A DNA stretch of 64,000 nucleotides from NCBI GenBank assembly GCA_910587955.1, contig CAJUNN010000009.1, forward strand, positions 7,927 to 71,926, given 5' to 3'. Made by a program: the position numbers and the translations under genes. The notes below the pieces were generated by a model. It ran no database searches. It saw only the letters and a program-made list of their open reading frames with translations, and was not told the DNA's origin. Positions 8,880-18,236 of this stretch are shown here, piece by piece. Position 1 is the first letter of the stretch. Every line of letters starts with the position of its first letter. This DNA comes from an uncultured Lachnospiraceae bacterium. Its GTDB lineage: Bacteria; Bacillota; Clostridia; Lachnospirales; Lachnospiraceae.

Positions 8880-10384
8880 GAATTTCCCGCTTCTTTACGT
8901 ATCGTATATTCATCAAAGACGGTCCAGCTGTCCACCTCGTAGGCCGTAATGTGCATCTCCGTATCCGACACGTCGATTTTTACGGCCGTGGGAACCTCAT
9001 TCTCCCCCACAACCACTAAGGGATCCGCAAGGGCAGGCAGCCCGTACATACAGCCGCTGGCCGTTCCGGCCGTCACAAACATGACGCCCTCGGGATTCAC
9101 AGCCGTGCTGCCGGAGGCATAGTCATAGTCCGAATAGACATCCCCGCTCCTGGCCACAAAAGCCGAGCGGGAGTACACGTGATCGTGGCCTGCCAGAATC
9201 AGGTCAAAATCAAAGATTTCTCCCATTCTGATCATAGAATTGGTAATTCCCTCATTGATCTTCTCCCGGTTATGCTCCACACCGCTGTATGCCGGATAGT
9301 GCTGGATCAGGACCCGCCACGTTACTTCCGGGTTGGCGGCAATAAACCGATCCACCTCTTCCTCGTGTTCGTTGATAAACTGCTGGGTACTGCTGTTCAG
9401 CACCACAAACAAGGTATTTTTGCGCACAAACCAATAGTCCCCGTCCTTGTCAAACTTGCTCATTCCGTAATGCTCGGAACGGTTGGGGACATTGAAATGC
9501 TCATAAAAATACGGTCCCGTGGGAACTCCCTTCTCTTCTGCCCCTTCTTCCGTGGCAATGTCATGATTGCCCGGCACCGGAGCCAGGGGAATCCCATATA
9601 GTCCCAGATGGTTCAAAAATCCGTCGTACTGTTCCGCATTTCCAAATTCCGCCACCTGATCGCCCCCGTGAATCATAAACAGAGCTTCCGGCACATACGT
9701 TGTCAGCCTTGTGACTACTTTGTCCCAGGTATCCACCGTAACCTCCATGGCCTCCTTCTCCGACTGCCCTATCTGTGCGTCGGAGACAAACAGAAAGGTA
9801 AAATTGTTTCCCTCCGTCTGGGGAATTTGATACTCATATTCCGGCGACCACCCGCCGCTGTCATTGCCTACCCGGTAGGTATAAGTTACCCCGGGCTCCA
9901 AATCCGCAACCTCCGCTTTGTTTACATAATACTCCCGCATTGTGGCAGAGGGCTCGCATGCCGCGTCAACAGTCCGGGATTCCTGTGTCGCTGTGTTATT
10001 CCAGACTACCTTCCCTGCCTGTCCGTCCGGCGACATCCAGTTAAACCGGACTTCCGCTGCCGTTGTTCCTACCTGCATGGTCAGGCATTTGATAGGCGTT
10101 GTGTCCAAAAGAGGCTTGCTGGTATAATCAGCCGCAAACGCTTCCCTTTCTCTGGCTGCCCTCTCTTCTTCACTCTCATCTGCCGGAGGTTCCTTTGGTT
10201 CCTCCGGCTGCGGCGGCTTCTCTGCTTCCGGCTGTCTAACGGGTTCCGGAACTTCCGCCTCCGCAGTCACAGGCTCTTCTTGTTTCTGTCCCCTGGCTTT
10301 CAGGGTCCAGGCTGCGGCCGCTACCAGTATCAGCAGCACGGCCGAAGTAAAAATCGCGCGCCCACTGGCTCTTCTCTTTCCCAT
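8876..10384 (-). CDS. Secreted purple-acid-phosphatase-like metallophosphoesterase with fibronectin-III domain
   Basis: A 502-residue protein with an N-terminal signal/anchor helix (residues about 11-28). A Pro/Glu-rich spacer (about 32-80) follows, then a fibronectin-III-like domain (about 90-190) and a calcineurin-type phosphoesterase domain. Metal-ligand motifs are visible: FVSDAQIG, GGDQVAE, PGNHD, an IQHYPAYSG block and LAGHDHVYSR. This is the layout of exported PAP-like phosphatases; the substrate is unknown. ATG with AGGAGA upstream. It is probably a single-gene transcript. Confidence 0.88.
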   Translation of the reverse strand: MGKRRASGRAIFTSAVLLILVAAAAWTLKARGQKQEEPVTAEAEVPEPVRQPEAEKPPQPEEPKEPPADESEEERAAREREAFAADYTSKPLLDTTPIKCLTMQVGTTAAEVRFNWMSPDGQAGKVVWNNTATQESRTVDAACEPSATMREYYVNKAEVADLEPGVTYTYRVGNDSGGWSPEYEYQIPQTEGNNFTFLFVSDAQIGQSEKEAMEVTVDTWDKVVTRLTTYVPEALFMIHGGDQVAEFGNAEQYDGFLNHLGLYGIPLAPVPGNHDIATEEGAEEKGVPTGPYFYEHFNVPNRSEHYGMSKFDKDGDYWFVRKNTLFVVLNSSTQQFINEHEEEVDRFIAANPEVTWRVLIQHYPAYSGVEHNREKINEGITNSMIRMGEIFDFDLILAGHDHVYSRSAFVARSGDVYSDYDYASGSTAVNPEGVMFVTAGTASGCMYGLPALADPLVVVGENEVPTAVKIDVSDTEMHITAYEVDSWTVFDEYTIRKEAGNS

Positions 10385-10452
10385 AATATTTCTCCTCTTT
10401 TCCGGACCTTCCTCAAGATGCCTTTCATCCCGGCTCGTCCTCTTAAGGTTCT

Positions 10453-10481
10453 ATTCTACTAATATATTCCGGAAAAAGCAA
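10453..10481 (-). promoter_or_regulatory. Putative sigma-A promoter of the metallophosphoesterase gene
   Basis: TTGCTT (10481-10476), 17-base spacer, TAGAAT (10458-10453), about 70 bases before the start codon. Between this and tetR lies only an imperfect hairpin built on TTCTTAAG/CTTAAGAA. Confidence 0.55.
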
Positions 10482-10549
10482 GGAAATCACAGATTCTTAA
10501 GAAAACCGCAATAAATTTTCGGAAACCTTAAGAAATGTCTGCCCGCGGC

Positions 10550-11152
10550 TTATTTCAGCTGATTTAAAAGACCATTCTTCAGAAAGTCCCTCATCCATTC
10601 AGGATCCACGCCCTGGATATAGTCCCCTCCCTCCAGAAACATAACAAAGGTTGCCAGGCTGGAAAGCGCCGTCAGGCAGGCGGCAGCCACCGGAATTTCC
10701 TCCCGGATCTCGCCGCTTGCCTTCCCCTCCTGGCACAATTCTCCCAGAACCGTAATGGGGCGGCAGGAGAAATCCCTGTGTTTTTTAAATTCTTCCAGTA
10801 TGGATGCACTGATCTCGGTTCTCTGGGTAGTCAGGCGCAGAACCCGCATAAAAGACTTCTGTTCCCGGAACCGCCGCTCGATCCAGTCAAAGGCATACTC
10901 CATCTTTTCCCCAAAACTTTTCAGCAATTTCAGCTTTTCCCGCTCTGTGCTCACCTCCCGCTCCATATCATAGAGCAGGGCACTTACAATAATTTCCTCC
11001 CGGCTTTTGAAATAATCATACGCCGTTCCTTTTCCGATTCCGGCCTTGCGGGTAATGTCCGAAACCTTAATGGTATTGATATCTGCGCCCTCGTCCAGAA
11101 ACTCCAGTACCGCCCGGTACAGAGCCAGTACTTTCGGTCTCAGCTCTTCCAT
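10550..11152 (-). CDS. TetR-family regulator of the adjacent RND exporter
   Basis: A 200-residue protein with an N-terminal TetR helix-turn-helix (VSDITRKAGIGKGTAYDYFKS) and a variable ligand-binding C-terminal half. It starts directly after the stop codon of the RND gene, so both are made from one message. The 16-bp palindrome CCGACCCATGGGTCGG just downstream of the RND promoter is the obvious operator candidate, giving autorepression relieved by an unknown ligand. That link is inference from position and symmetry. Confidence 0.9.
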   Translation of the reverse strand: MEELRPKVLALYRAVLEFLDEGADINTIKVSDITRKAGIGKGTAYDYFKSREEIIVSALLYDMEREVSTEREKLKLLKSFGEKMEYAFDWIERRFREQKSFMRVLRLTTQRTEISASILEEFKKHRDFSCRPITVLGELCQEGKASGEIREEIPVAAACLTALSSLATFVMFLEGGDYIQGVDPEWMRDFLKNGLLNQLK

Positions 11153-14100
11153 TTACTCCACCTCCCCCTTTCCCCTTCTGCGGATCAGGAGGGAATAAAT
11201 ACAGGGAATCACAAACAAAGTGAGAAGCGTACCGTACAGCAGGCCGCCTATAGTAACAATAGCCATGGGCTGAACCATATCTGCTCCCATTCCCACGCCT
11301 GCACCCATAGTGGACAGACCCAGGATCGTTGTCAGCGCCGTCATAAGGATCGGACGCATACGTGTCTTGCCCGCCTCCACCAGGGCTTCCTTTTTCTCCA
11401 TGCCCCGGTCGCAGAGCTGGTTCGTATAATCAATCAGCACAATTCCGTTATTTACAATGATACCGGCGAGCATAACAAAGCCGATCATGGCGATAACGCT
11501 GAACTCGCTTCCCGTTGCAAACAGTCCCAGCAATCCTCCTGTAAAAGCCAGGGGAACCGTAAACATAATGATAAAAGGTGACAGCAGGGACTGGAACTGG
11601 GCCACCATGATAAGATACATAAACAGAAGCGCCAGCAGAAGCATCTTCACCAGCTCTATCATGGACTCGTTGATAGTCTCATTTTCCCCCTGCATCTCCA
11701 CACTGTACCCCTCAGGGACGGAGTACTTGTTCAGCTTCCTTTGGATTTCCCCGGATACCAGGCCTACGTTGTGGTCCTCGTCAATGGAGGCTGTCACCGT
11801 CAGATACCTGGATTGGGCATCCCTCTGTATGGAGTTCAACCCCTCCGCCCGGGAAAATTCTGCAATGTCCCTCAAGGGAATATGCTCCTTGGTATTATCC
11901 TTCTTAGTCACAGTCAAGACCAAATCCTGCACCGTCTCCCGGGTCAGCTGCTCATCTTCCCCGTTCACCACCAGCACGTCATAGTCTTCCGCTGCCGTGG
12001 ACAGCGTGGTGGCACTGTCCGGATCCGACAGCTTTTCCATAATCTGGGAAAATACCCCCGCCGTAGTGAGCCCCTGCTGGGCCGCCTTTTCTTTATTTAC
12101 AGCAATACGCAGCTCTCCGGTAGTCTCTTCAATACCGTCTGACACATCTACGGTTCCTTCCGTCTCTTCTACAATCTCTGCAACTTCTTTTGCAATCTCC
12201 TGAAGCCGGTCCAGATCCCGGCCTTTGATCATGACGGAAACGCCGCTTCCCCCCAAGGCACTCATATCCATGCTGGAGGTGGACACTTCAATCTCCGCCT
12301 CCATGTCCGCCGTCATTTCCAGAATCTCATCTTTCAGCTCTTCATTTGTCAGCTTCTTATCTTCCCGCAGCAGCACATAGACGGAAATCTCATTGGTGGC
12401 AGTATTTCCTCCCAGCATTCCCATAGCGCCGCTGGAAGCCGCCATGGCTCCCACCTCTGTCACATCCTCCAGGGTCATCAGGCGGCGCTCCAGCTCATCG
12501 GCCTGGGCGGCCGTGTCTGCCAAAGCCGTTCCCTCCGGCATGGTCAACGTCATATCCATCTGGGTGCTGTCCATCTCCGGCATAAAGGCCGTGCCCTGGG
12601 CAAATTCCAGCACCGCGCTTAACATCAGCAGCGCCACAGAGAGAATCAAAACCACTGCCCGGTGGTTCAAGGATACCCGGATGAGCTTTTCATAAACCGT
12701 CATCATTTTTTCAAAGAAACGGGAAGACTTCTTCTCTTTGGTATTTTTCAGAAGAGCCGATCCCATAGCCGGAACCAGGGTCAAAGCCACCGCAAGACTG
12801 GCTCCCAGGGAATATGCGATAGTGAGGCCCATATCTACAAAGAGCTGCCGGGTAATTCCTTCCGTAAATACGATGGGCAAAAACACGCACACAGTAGTCA
12901 GGGTGGAAGCCGCAATAGCTCCCGCCACCTCCCCGGCGCCCTGGATAGCCGCCTGGACCGCACTCTTCCCCTCACTGCGCAGACGGTAAATATTCTCGAT
13001 AACTACAATAGAGTTATCCACCAGCATACCGATTCCTAAGGCCAGGCCCGACAGGGAAATAATATTCAGCGTCACTCCGCTGAAATACATGCAGACCACC
13101 GCGGCCACCACACTGATGGGGATGGAGCAGGCGATCACAAGGGTAGGTCTTACGTCCTTCAAAAAAAGTATCAATATTAAAATCGCCAGAACGGCACCCG
13201 AGATCATATTGCTAAATACAGAGCCTGTCACCAGATCAATGTACACTCCCTGGTCCATCAAAGGCCGACGAAGCAAATCCGAGTCCTCTTCCTGAAGCTC
13301 CGTCATCTTCTTGTTAATCCGGTCCGATACATCCCCGGTGGAGTAACCCGTCTGTTTCTGAAGGGTCAGCATAATGCCCGGCTGTCCGTTGATACTGGCG
13401 TAGACCTCGTCGGAATTGTCCGTCATAAACACATCCGCCACGTCACACAAGCGGATGGTATCCACCCCGTCCATCTCCATATCGATCAGAACCATGTTCC
13501 GGAGGCTCTCCAATTCCTCTACCTTATCTCCTACCCGGACCAGATAATCGATACCTTCCTCCGTCACATACCCCGCAGGCATAGAAAAGTTTTGGGCGGC
13601 CAGGAGATTTTCCACCATCTCCACCGTCAGAATATCCGTCATATCTGCGTTGTCAAAAGCTTCCTGTTTGGCCTCCGCCAGATCCTCCTCCCCTTCCTGG
13701 AGAGATTTTAAGCCGTCGTTTAACTGCTCCTGGGCATCACGGATCTGCTCCCAGGCGTCGCTTAACTGCTCCTCGGCAGACTCCAGCTGTTCTTTGGCGG
13801 ATTTTAGCTGGGATTTGGTGATGCCTAAGGTGGCCGAAGCGCTGCCCATCTCAATGGCGGCAAGCATTTCGCCTTTATTCGCCTCGATAATTCCTTGATC
13901 CAATTTGGCGTTGCCGGCTTCCAGCTGGGCTTTAACGGCAAGAAGCTGGGCAGTCTCCGGCTTCGCTGCTTCTGTCTCCATTGCTTGCTTCTGAGCGGTG
14001 ATTCCCGCCTCCACTGTGCTAATTGCCAGTGCCAGTTTCTCTACCGAATCAATCATAGTAATATCAATGGCAGGCGGATTTCCCAGCAATGGCCCCAACG

Positions 14101-15142
14101 ATACCAAACCCGCTTTTATTACTTCTGCCTGCTCTGTGGTATCTGTAACAGCTTCCGCCTTCTTCTTCACATCCTCCAGGCTCTTTTTCAACGTCTGAAG
14201 CCCCTGAACCGCCTGTTGGGCCTTTCCATAGTCCGTATCAGCCAGGGAAGTCTCTACCACCGCCAGCTGCTTAGTAATCTCCGCCTTCTTATCGTTCAGC
14301 TGGGCCTGTACCGCTGCCAACTGGGCGGCCGTCTCCCCTTTCTTGGAATCCAGGGTATCCAATCCGTCCCGCACCTCATCCAGGCCCTCATTCAGATCAT
14401 GCTTATTCTCCTGGAGATCTGCCTCGTTTTTCTGAAGCTCCGCAATGCTGTCGTTCAGCTCCCGCTGGCCGTCCGCCAATTCCTTTCTTCCGTCCGCCAG
14501 CTCTTTCTCCGCATCCTCAAACTCGCCCTCTATGTAGCCGAATACCTGCTGGTTAATGGCATCAATTTTTTCTTGGCGGATGACTACCTGCACGTTCTCC
14601 TCGATAAGGCCTGAGGCCGTAACGGAAGCCACGCCTTCCAGGCTCTCCAGCTCCGGGATAATGGTATTCTCCGCCAGCTTCGTAACCTCCGCCGGAGATA
14701 GTCCTTCCTTTCCTACGGCAGCCACCATCACCGGCATCATATCCGGGTTCAGTTTCATAATAATGGGACTGCCGATGGAATCGTCATCCCACATAGCCTT
14801 TAACTGATCTAGATTCTCCCGCATCTCAATGGTCACGGAATCCATATTAGCCGTCTGTGCAAATTCCAGAATCACCAGAGAATAATTCTCGGAAGAAACG
14901 GAGCTTACATTCTCAATGTTGCTCACTGTAGCCATGGACTGTTCCACCGGCCGGGTTACTACCGTTTCCACTGTCTCCGGGCTGGCCCCCACATAGGTTG
15001 TCATTACAATGGCGTAGGGCAGATTCATGCTGGGAAGCAAATCCGTAGTCATTTTCGTAAAGGACACAATGCCCAGCACCACCACCAGCACCACAGCCAC
15101 CAGAACGGTATAGGGCTTCTTCACGCTGTACCTGGATATCAT
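11153..15142 (-). CDS. RND-superfamily exporter (AcrB/HAE-like) with long coiled-coil insertion
   Basis: A 1329-residue inner-membrane transporter. Typical RND features are present: an N-terminal helix followed by TDLLPSMNLPYAIVMT, a first TM bundle containing GMLVDNSIVVIENI, and a second containing GIIVNNGIVLIDYTNQ. Most family members are about 1020-1050 residues. The excess is an insertion (about residues 205-500) in the first extracytoplasmic loop, rich in heptads such as KELADGRKELADGQRELND. No periplasmic adaptor or outer-membrane gene is adjacent, as expected for a Gram-positive. The substrate is unknown, probably a drug, lipid or envelope compound. Confidence 0.9.
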   Translation of the reverse strand: MISRYSVKKPYTVLVAVVLVVVLGIVSFTKMTTDLLPSMNLPYAIVMTTYVGASPETVETVVTRPVEQSMATVSNIENVSSVSSENYSLVILEFAQTANMDSVTIEMRENLDQLKAMWDDDSIGSPIIMKLNPDMMPVMVAAVGKEGLSPAEVTKLAENTIIPELESLEGVASVTASGLIEENVQVVIRQEKIDAINQQVFGYIEGEFEDAEKELADGRKELADGQRELNDSIAELQKNEADLQENKHDLNEGLDEVRDGLDTLDSKKGETAAQLAAVQAQLNDKKAEITKQLAVVETSLADTDYGKAQQAVQGLQTLKKSLEDVKKKAEAVTDTTEQAEVIKAGLVSLGPLLGNPPAIDITMIDSVEKLALAISTVEAGITAQKQAMETEAAKPETAQLLAVKAQLEAGNAKLDQGIIEANKGEMLAAIEMGSASATLGITKSQLKSAKEQLESAEEQLSDAWEQIRDAQEQLNDGLKSLQEGEEDLAEAKQEAFDNADMTDILTVEMVENLLAAQNFSMPAGYVTEEGIDYLVRVGDKVEELESLRNMVLIDMEMDGVDTIRLCDVADVFMTDNSDEVYASINGQPGIMLTLQKQTGYSTGDVSDRINKKMTELQEEDSDLLRRPLMDQGVYIDLVTGSVFSNMISGAVLAILILILFLKDVRPTLVIACSIPISVVAAVVCMYFSGVTLNIISLSGLALGIGMLVDNSIVVIENIYRLRSEGKSAVQAAIQGAGEVAGAIAASTLTTVCVFLPIVFTEGITRQLFVDMGLTIAYSLGASLAVALTLVPAMGSALLKNTKEKKSSRFFEKMMTVYEKLIRVSLNHRAVVLILSVALLMLSAVLEFAQGTAFMPEMDSTQMDMTLTMPEGTALADTAAQADELERRLMTLEDVTEVGAMAASSGAMGMLGGNTATNEISVYVLLREDKKLTNEELKDEILEMTADMEAEIEVSTSSMDMSALGGSGVSVMIKGRDLDRLQEIAKEVAEIVEETEGTVDVSDGIEETTGELRIAVNKEKAAQQGLTTAGVFSQIMEKLSDPDSATTLSTAAEDYDVLVVNGEDEQLTRETVQDLVLTVTKKDNTKEHIPLRDIAEFSRAEGLNSIQRDAQSRYLTVTASIDEDHNVGLVSGEIQRKLNKYSVPEGYSVEMQGENETINESMIELVKMLLLALLFMYLIMVAQFQSLLSPFIIMFTVPLAFTGGLLGLFATGSEFSVIAMIGFVMLAGIIVNNGIVLIDYTNQLCDRGMEKKEALVEAGKTRMRPILMTALTTILGLSTMGAGVGMGADMVQPMAIVTIGGLLYGTLLTLFVIPCIYSLLIRRRGKGEVE

Positions 15143-15172
15143 TTTTTCATGTCTCCTGTCTCCTCAAGTTTT

Positions 15173-15188
15173 CCGACCCATGGGTCGG
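15173..15188. promoter_or_regulatory. Perfect 16-bp palindrome, likely TetR operator
   Basis: CCGACCCATGGGTCGG sits just after the expected transcription start of the RND-tetR unit and before its ribosome site. Perfect dyad symmetry, the absence of a T-run and the TetR gene in the same unit favour an operator over a terminator. Confidence 0.75.
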
Positions 15189-15197
15189 TTCTGTAAT

Positions 15198-15226
15198 ATT
15201 ATAGGCGTAACCTTTGTTTATGTCAA
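15198..15226 (-). promoter_or_regulatory. Consensus sigma-A promoter of RND-tetR
   Basis: Exact consensus: TTGACA (15226-15221), 17 bases, TATAAT (15203-15198). The palindrome begins ten bases downstream of the -10 box, a good place for repression of initiation or clearance. Confidence 0.88.
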
Positions 15227-15304
15227 CTTGAAAAGGGTTAAAAAAGTATAAAATCTTATGCCGCCTGTGCATTTTTCCTGCTCAGCTTTTAGCAAATGCA
15301 CAAT

Positions 15305-15342
15305 AAAAAACGGGGATGCCAAGGATTTGGCACCCACCGTTT
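15305..15342 (-). terminator. Rho-independent terminator after metK
   Basis: On the minus strand the stem ACGG.GGGTGCCAA / TTGGCATCCCCGT is followed by a run of six T. It lies just downstream of the metK stop codon. Confidence 0.85.
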
Positions 15343-15352
15343 CTTTCCATAA

Positions 15353-16540
15353 TTATAAATACCGCTTCAGCTCTTCCGCTTTATCCGTCTTCTCCCAGGG
15401 AAGATCGAGATCCAAGCGTCCGAAATGTCCGTAAGCCGCCGTCTGCTTGTAAATGGGACGGCGCAGGTCAAGCATCTTGATAATGCCGGCCGGACGCAGA
15501 TCAAAGTTCTCCCGGATAATCTCTACCAGCTTGACATCCGGCAGTTTCCCGGTACCGAAGGTGTCCACTCGCACGGATGTGGGATGCGCAACACCAATAG
15601 CATAGGAAAGTTGAATCTCGCACTTGTCCGCCAGCCCGGCTGCCACAATGTTTTTCGCCACATAGCGGGCTGCATAAGCCGCAGAACGGTCTACCTTGGT
15701 ACAATCCTTGCCTGAGAAGGCTCCGCCGCCGTGCCGCGCCATGCCACCGTATGTATCTACAATGATCTTCCGCCCGGTAAGGCCGCTGTCTCCGTGAGGC
15801 CCGCCGATTACAAAACGTCCCGTAGGATTGATAAAGAATTTTGTATTTTCATCCACCAGCTCCGCAGGCAGAATCTCGTCAAACACATATTTCTTAATAT
15901 CTTTATGAATCTGTTCCTGGGTCACATCCTCGCTGTGCTGGGTGGAAAGCACCACCGCATCCAGGCGCACCGGCTTTCCGGCTTCGTCGTACTCCACCGT
16001 CACCTGTGTCTTGCCGTCGGGCCGCAGATAGGCCAACGTGCCGTCCTTGCGGACTTTGGTGAGCCTGAGAGCCAGTTTATGAGCCAGGGAAATCGGATAC
16101 GGCATCATCTCCGGCGTCTCATTGCTGGCATAGCCGAACATCATACCCTGATCTCCGGCTCCGATTGCCTCAATCTCGTCGTCGCTCATGGTATTCTCTT
16201 TGGCTTCCAGCGCTTTGTTTACACCCATGGCAATGTCCGTGGACTGCTCGTCGATGGCTGTAAGTACCGCACAGTTGTCTGCATCGAACCCGAATTTTCC
16301 TCTGGTATAGCCCACTTCACGGATGGTATTGCGGACAATTTTCTGAATATCCACGTACCCTTTGGTGGTGATCTCTCCCATCACCATAACCAGCCCCGTA
16401 GTGGTAGCCGTCTCGCAGGCCACCCGGCTCATGGGATCCTGCTCCAGCAAAGCATCCAGAATCGCATCAGAAATCTGATCGCAGAGCTTATCCGGATGTC
16501 CTTCCGTTACAGATTCTGAGGTAAACAGTAATTTTTCCAT
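15353..16540 (-). CDS. metK: S-adenosylmethionine synthetase
   Basis: A 395-residue enzyme making SAM from methionine and ATP. All three signatures are present: GHPDKLCDQISDAILD near the N-terminus, GAGDQGMMFGYA in the middle, and the glycine-rich loop GGGAFSGKDCTKVDRSAAY. Length is standard. The ATG is preceded by AAGGAGAGG. It is the only gene between the SAM-I riboswitch and the downstream terminator, so it is a monocistronic unit with end-product feedback. Confidence 0.98.
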   Translation of the reverse strand: MEKLLFTSESVTEGHPDKLCDQISDAILDALLEQDPMSRVACETATTTGLVMVMGEITTKGYVDIQKIVRNTIREVGYTRGKFGFDADNCAVLTAIDEQSTDIAMGVNKALEAKENTMSDDEIEAIGAGDQGMMFGYASNETPEMMPYPISLAHKLALRLTKVRKDGTLAYLRPDGKTQVTVEYDEAGKPVRLDAVVLSTQHSEDVTQEQIHKDIKKYVFDEILPAELVDENTKFFINPTGRFVIGGPHGDSGLTGRKIIVDTYGGMARHGGGAFSGKDCTKVDRSAAYAARYVAKNIVAAGLADKCEIQLSYAIGVAHPTSVRVDTFGTGKLPDVKLVEIIRENFDLRPAGIIKMLDLRRPIYKQTAAYGHFGRLDLDLPWEKTDKAEELKRYL

Positions 16541-16582
16541 GGTTTTCTTCCTCTCCTTCTTTTGATTCCTTCCTTGCGGAAA

Positions 16583-16730
16583 TAAAAAAGGCCCGCCGAA
16601 GCGGACCCGTTATATTCTGATAACCAAATCCCCTTATTGTTCGATTAAACTCGCTCAGGTTGGCACCTTCCGTTGCCGGGGTTGCCGTGACTTCATAGAT
16701 CCTTTGTATCTCCATCACTCTGAATAAGAG
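16583..16730 (-). promoter_or_regulatory. SAM-I (S-box) riboswitch of metK
   Basis: The aptamer spans about 16730-16631 on the minus strand. It begins CTCTTATTCAGAG, contains the conserved ATGAAG.CACGGCAACC core and GGTGCCAA.CCTGAGCGAG, and closes with ATAAG. A terminator hairpin follows (GGTCCGCTTCGGCGGGCC plus TTTTTT, 16610-16583). SAM binding should favour the terminator and switch metK off. Confidence 0.95.
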
Positions 16731-16768
16731 AAAATTCTACAATATTTAATTTGCCTATCATCAGGAAT

Positions 16769-16797
16769 AGAATACTCCTCTTTCCCGAAGTTGTCAA
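16769..16797 (-). promoter_or_regulatory. Sigma-A promoter of metK
   Basis: TTGACA (16797-16792), 17 bases, TATTCT (16774-16769). The -35 box overlaps the murA stop codon, and the start falls upstream of the SAM-I aptamer. Confidence 0.75.
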
Positions 16798-18086
16798 CCC
16801 ACTTTTAAGCGGAATTTCTGGATCTCTTTGTCATCCTCCACTTTCTCGATCATAGCTCCCAGGCTGCGCAGCTTCTCCTCAAAGCACTCGTAACCCCGCT
16901 CAATAAAATGGACATCCTCTACAATGGTAATACCCTCCGCTGCAAGCCCGGCAATCACCAGCGCTGCGCCCGCCCGCAGATCCGGGCTGGAAATCCGCGC
17001 TCCGGTGTATTTCTCCGCTCCGTCTATGATAGCCGTATTGCCCTCTACCTTGATGTTCGCACCCATACGGGCCAGCTCATCCACATACTTAAAGCGGTTT
17101 TCAAAAATACTCTCCGTCACTATGCTGGTTCCTTTTGCCAGTCCCAACGCCACCGTAATCTGCGGCTGCATATCCGTGGGAAAACCCGGATAGGGAAGCG
17201 TCTTTACATTGGTACTCTTTAAGCCCTTAGAGCAGACCACCCGCACTGCGTCGTCCAGCTCCTCAATCTCACAGCCAATCTCCAGAAGCTTGGAAGTGGT
17301 GGCTTCCAGATGCTTGGGGATAACATTTTTCACCGTTACGTCGCCCTTGGTAGCCGCAGCAGCGAACATAAACGTGCCTGCCTCAATCTGATCGGGAATG
17401 ATGGAGTACTCCGTGCTGTGAAAGCGCTCCACGCCCTTGATGCGGATCACATCCGTACCGGCTCCCTTAATATTGGCACCCATACTGTTCAAAAAGTTGG
17501 CCACGTCTACCACATGGGGCTCTTTGGCTGCATTTTCCAGAACGGTACTGCCCTCAGCCATGGACGCCGCCATCATAATGTTGATCGTTGCGCCCACAGA
17601 CACCACATCCAGATAAATATGACTTCCGTGCAGGCGTTCCGCCTCCGCCACAATAAATCCGTATTCAATCTTTACATCCGCGCCCAGAGCCTTAAACCCT
17701 TTCAAATGCTGATCGATAGGCCTGCTGCCGATATTGCAGCCTCCCGGAAGCGGAACCTCCGCTCTCTTGTATTTTCCAAGAAGCGCTCCCAGAAGATAGT
17801 AGGAAGCCCGAATCTTCTTGATATACTCATAGTCTACACTGAAATTCCCGATATGGGAACCGTTTATCTTAACCGTATGGCGATCTACGCGCTCCACCTG
17901 CGCTCCGATCTCCTCCATCGCCTCCAGCAGGACATTGATATCCCGCACATCCGGCAGATTGTCTACAACTACAGTCTCATTCGTCATGATGGACGCAGCG
18001 AGAATGGCAAGGGCCGCATTCTTCGCTCCGCCGATTTCCACCTCTCCGACGAGTGGGTTTCCGCCTTTAATCACGTATTGATCCAT
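16794..18086 (-). CDS. murA: UDP-N-acetylglucosamine 1-carboxyvinyltransferase
   Basis: A 430-residue enolpyruvyl transferase catalysing the first committed step of peptidoglycan synthesis (PEP + UDP-GlcNAc). The catalytic/fosfomycin-target cysteine is kept (PLPGGCNIGSRP, Cys117), as are the N-terminal GGAKNAAL substrate loop and the FPTDMQPQ motif. It is not a Cys-to-Asp variant, so no intrinsic fosfomycin resistance is suggested by that residue. Clostridia often carry two paralogues; which one this is cannot be decided here. It has its own promoter. Confidence 0.97.
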   Translation of the reverse strand: MDQYVIKGGNPLVGEVEIGGAKNAALAILAASIMTNETVVVDNLPDVRDINVLLEAMEEIGAQVERVDRHTVKINGSHIGNFSVDYEYIKKIRASYYLLGALLGKYKRAEVPLPGGCNIGSRPIDQHLKGFKALGADVKIEYGFIVAEAERLHGSHIYLDVVSVGATINIMMAASMAEGSTVLENAAKEPHVVDVANFLNSMGANIKGAGTDVIRIKGVERFHSTEYSIIPDQIEAGTFMFAAAATKGDVTVKNVIPKHLEATTSKLLEIGCEIEELDDAVRVVCSKGLKSTNVKTLPYPGFPTDMQPQITVALGLAKGTSIVTESIFENRFKYVDELARMGANIKVEGNTAIIDGAEKYTGARISSPDLRAGAALVIAGLAAEGITIVEDVHFIERGYECFEEKLRSLGAMIEKVEDDKEIQKFRLKVG

Positions 18087-18189
18087 AACTGCCCCAACTC
18101 TCCGTTTCTAACTCTAATCTATGAAAAAACTCTCTTGCTGTCTATCTTGTCTGTTTTGGCCTGTTCCTATTCAAGAAACATCTTAATTT

Positions 18190-18217
18190 AGTATACCACA
18201 ATCTTTTGATTTGTAAA
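18190..18217 (-). promoter_or_regulatory. Sigma-A promoter of murA (extended -10)
   Basis: TTTACA (18217-18212), 16 bases, TATACT (18195-18190), with TGG directly before the -10 box. It leaves a leader of about 100 bases before murA. Confidence 0.75.
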
Positions 18218-18236
18218 TACCTTATATTTCCGGTCT

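Noticed and set aside
15173..15188. Palindrome read as a terminator
   Set aside because: No T-run on either strand and it lies between a perfect promoter and the ribosome site, so an operator is the better reading.
16583..16718. Frame of 76 codons across the metK leader
   Set aside because: It runs through the conserved SAM-I aptamer and terminator, so it is not protein-coding.
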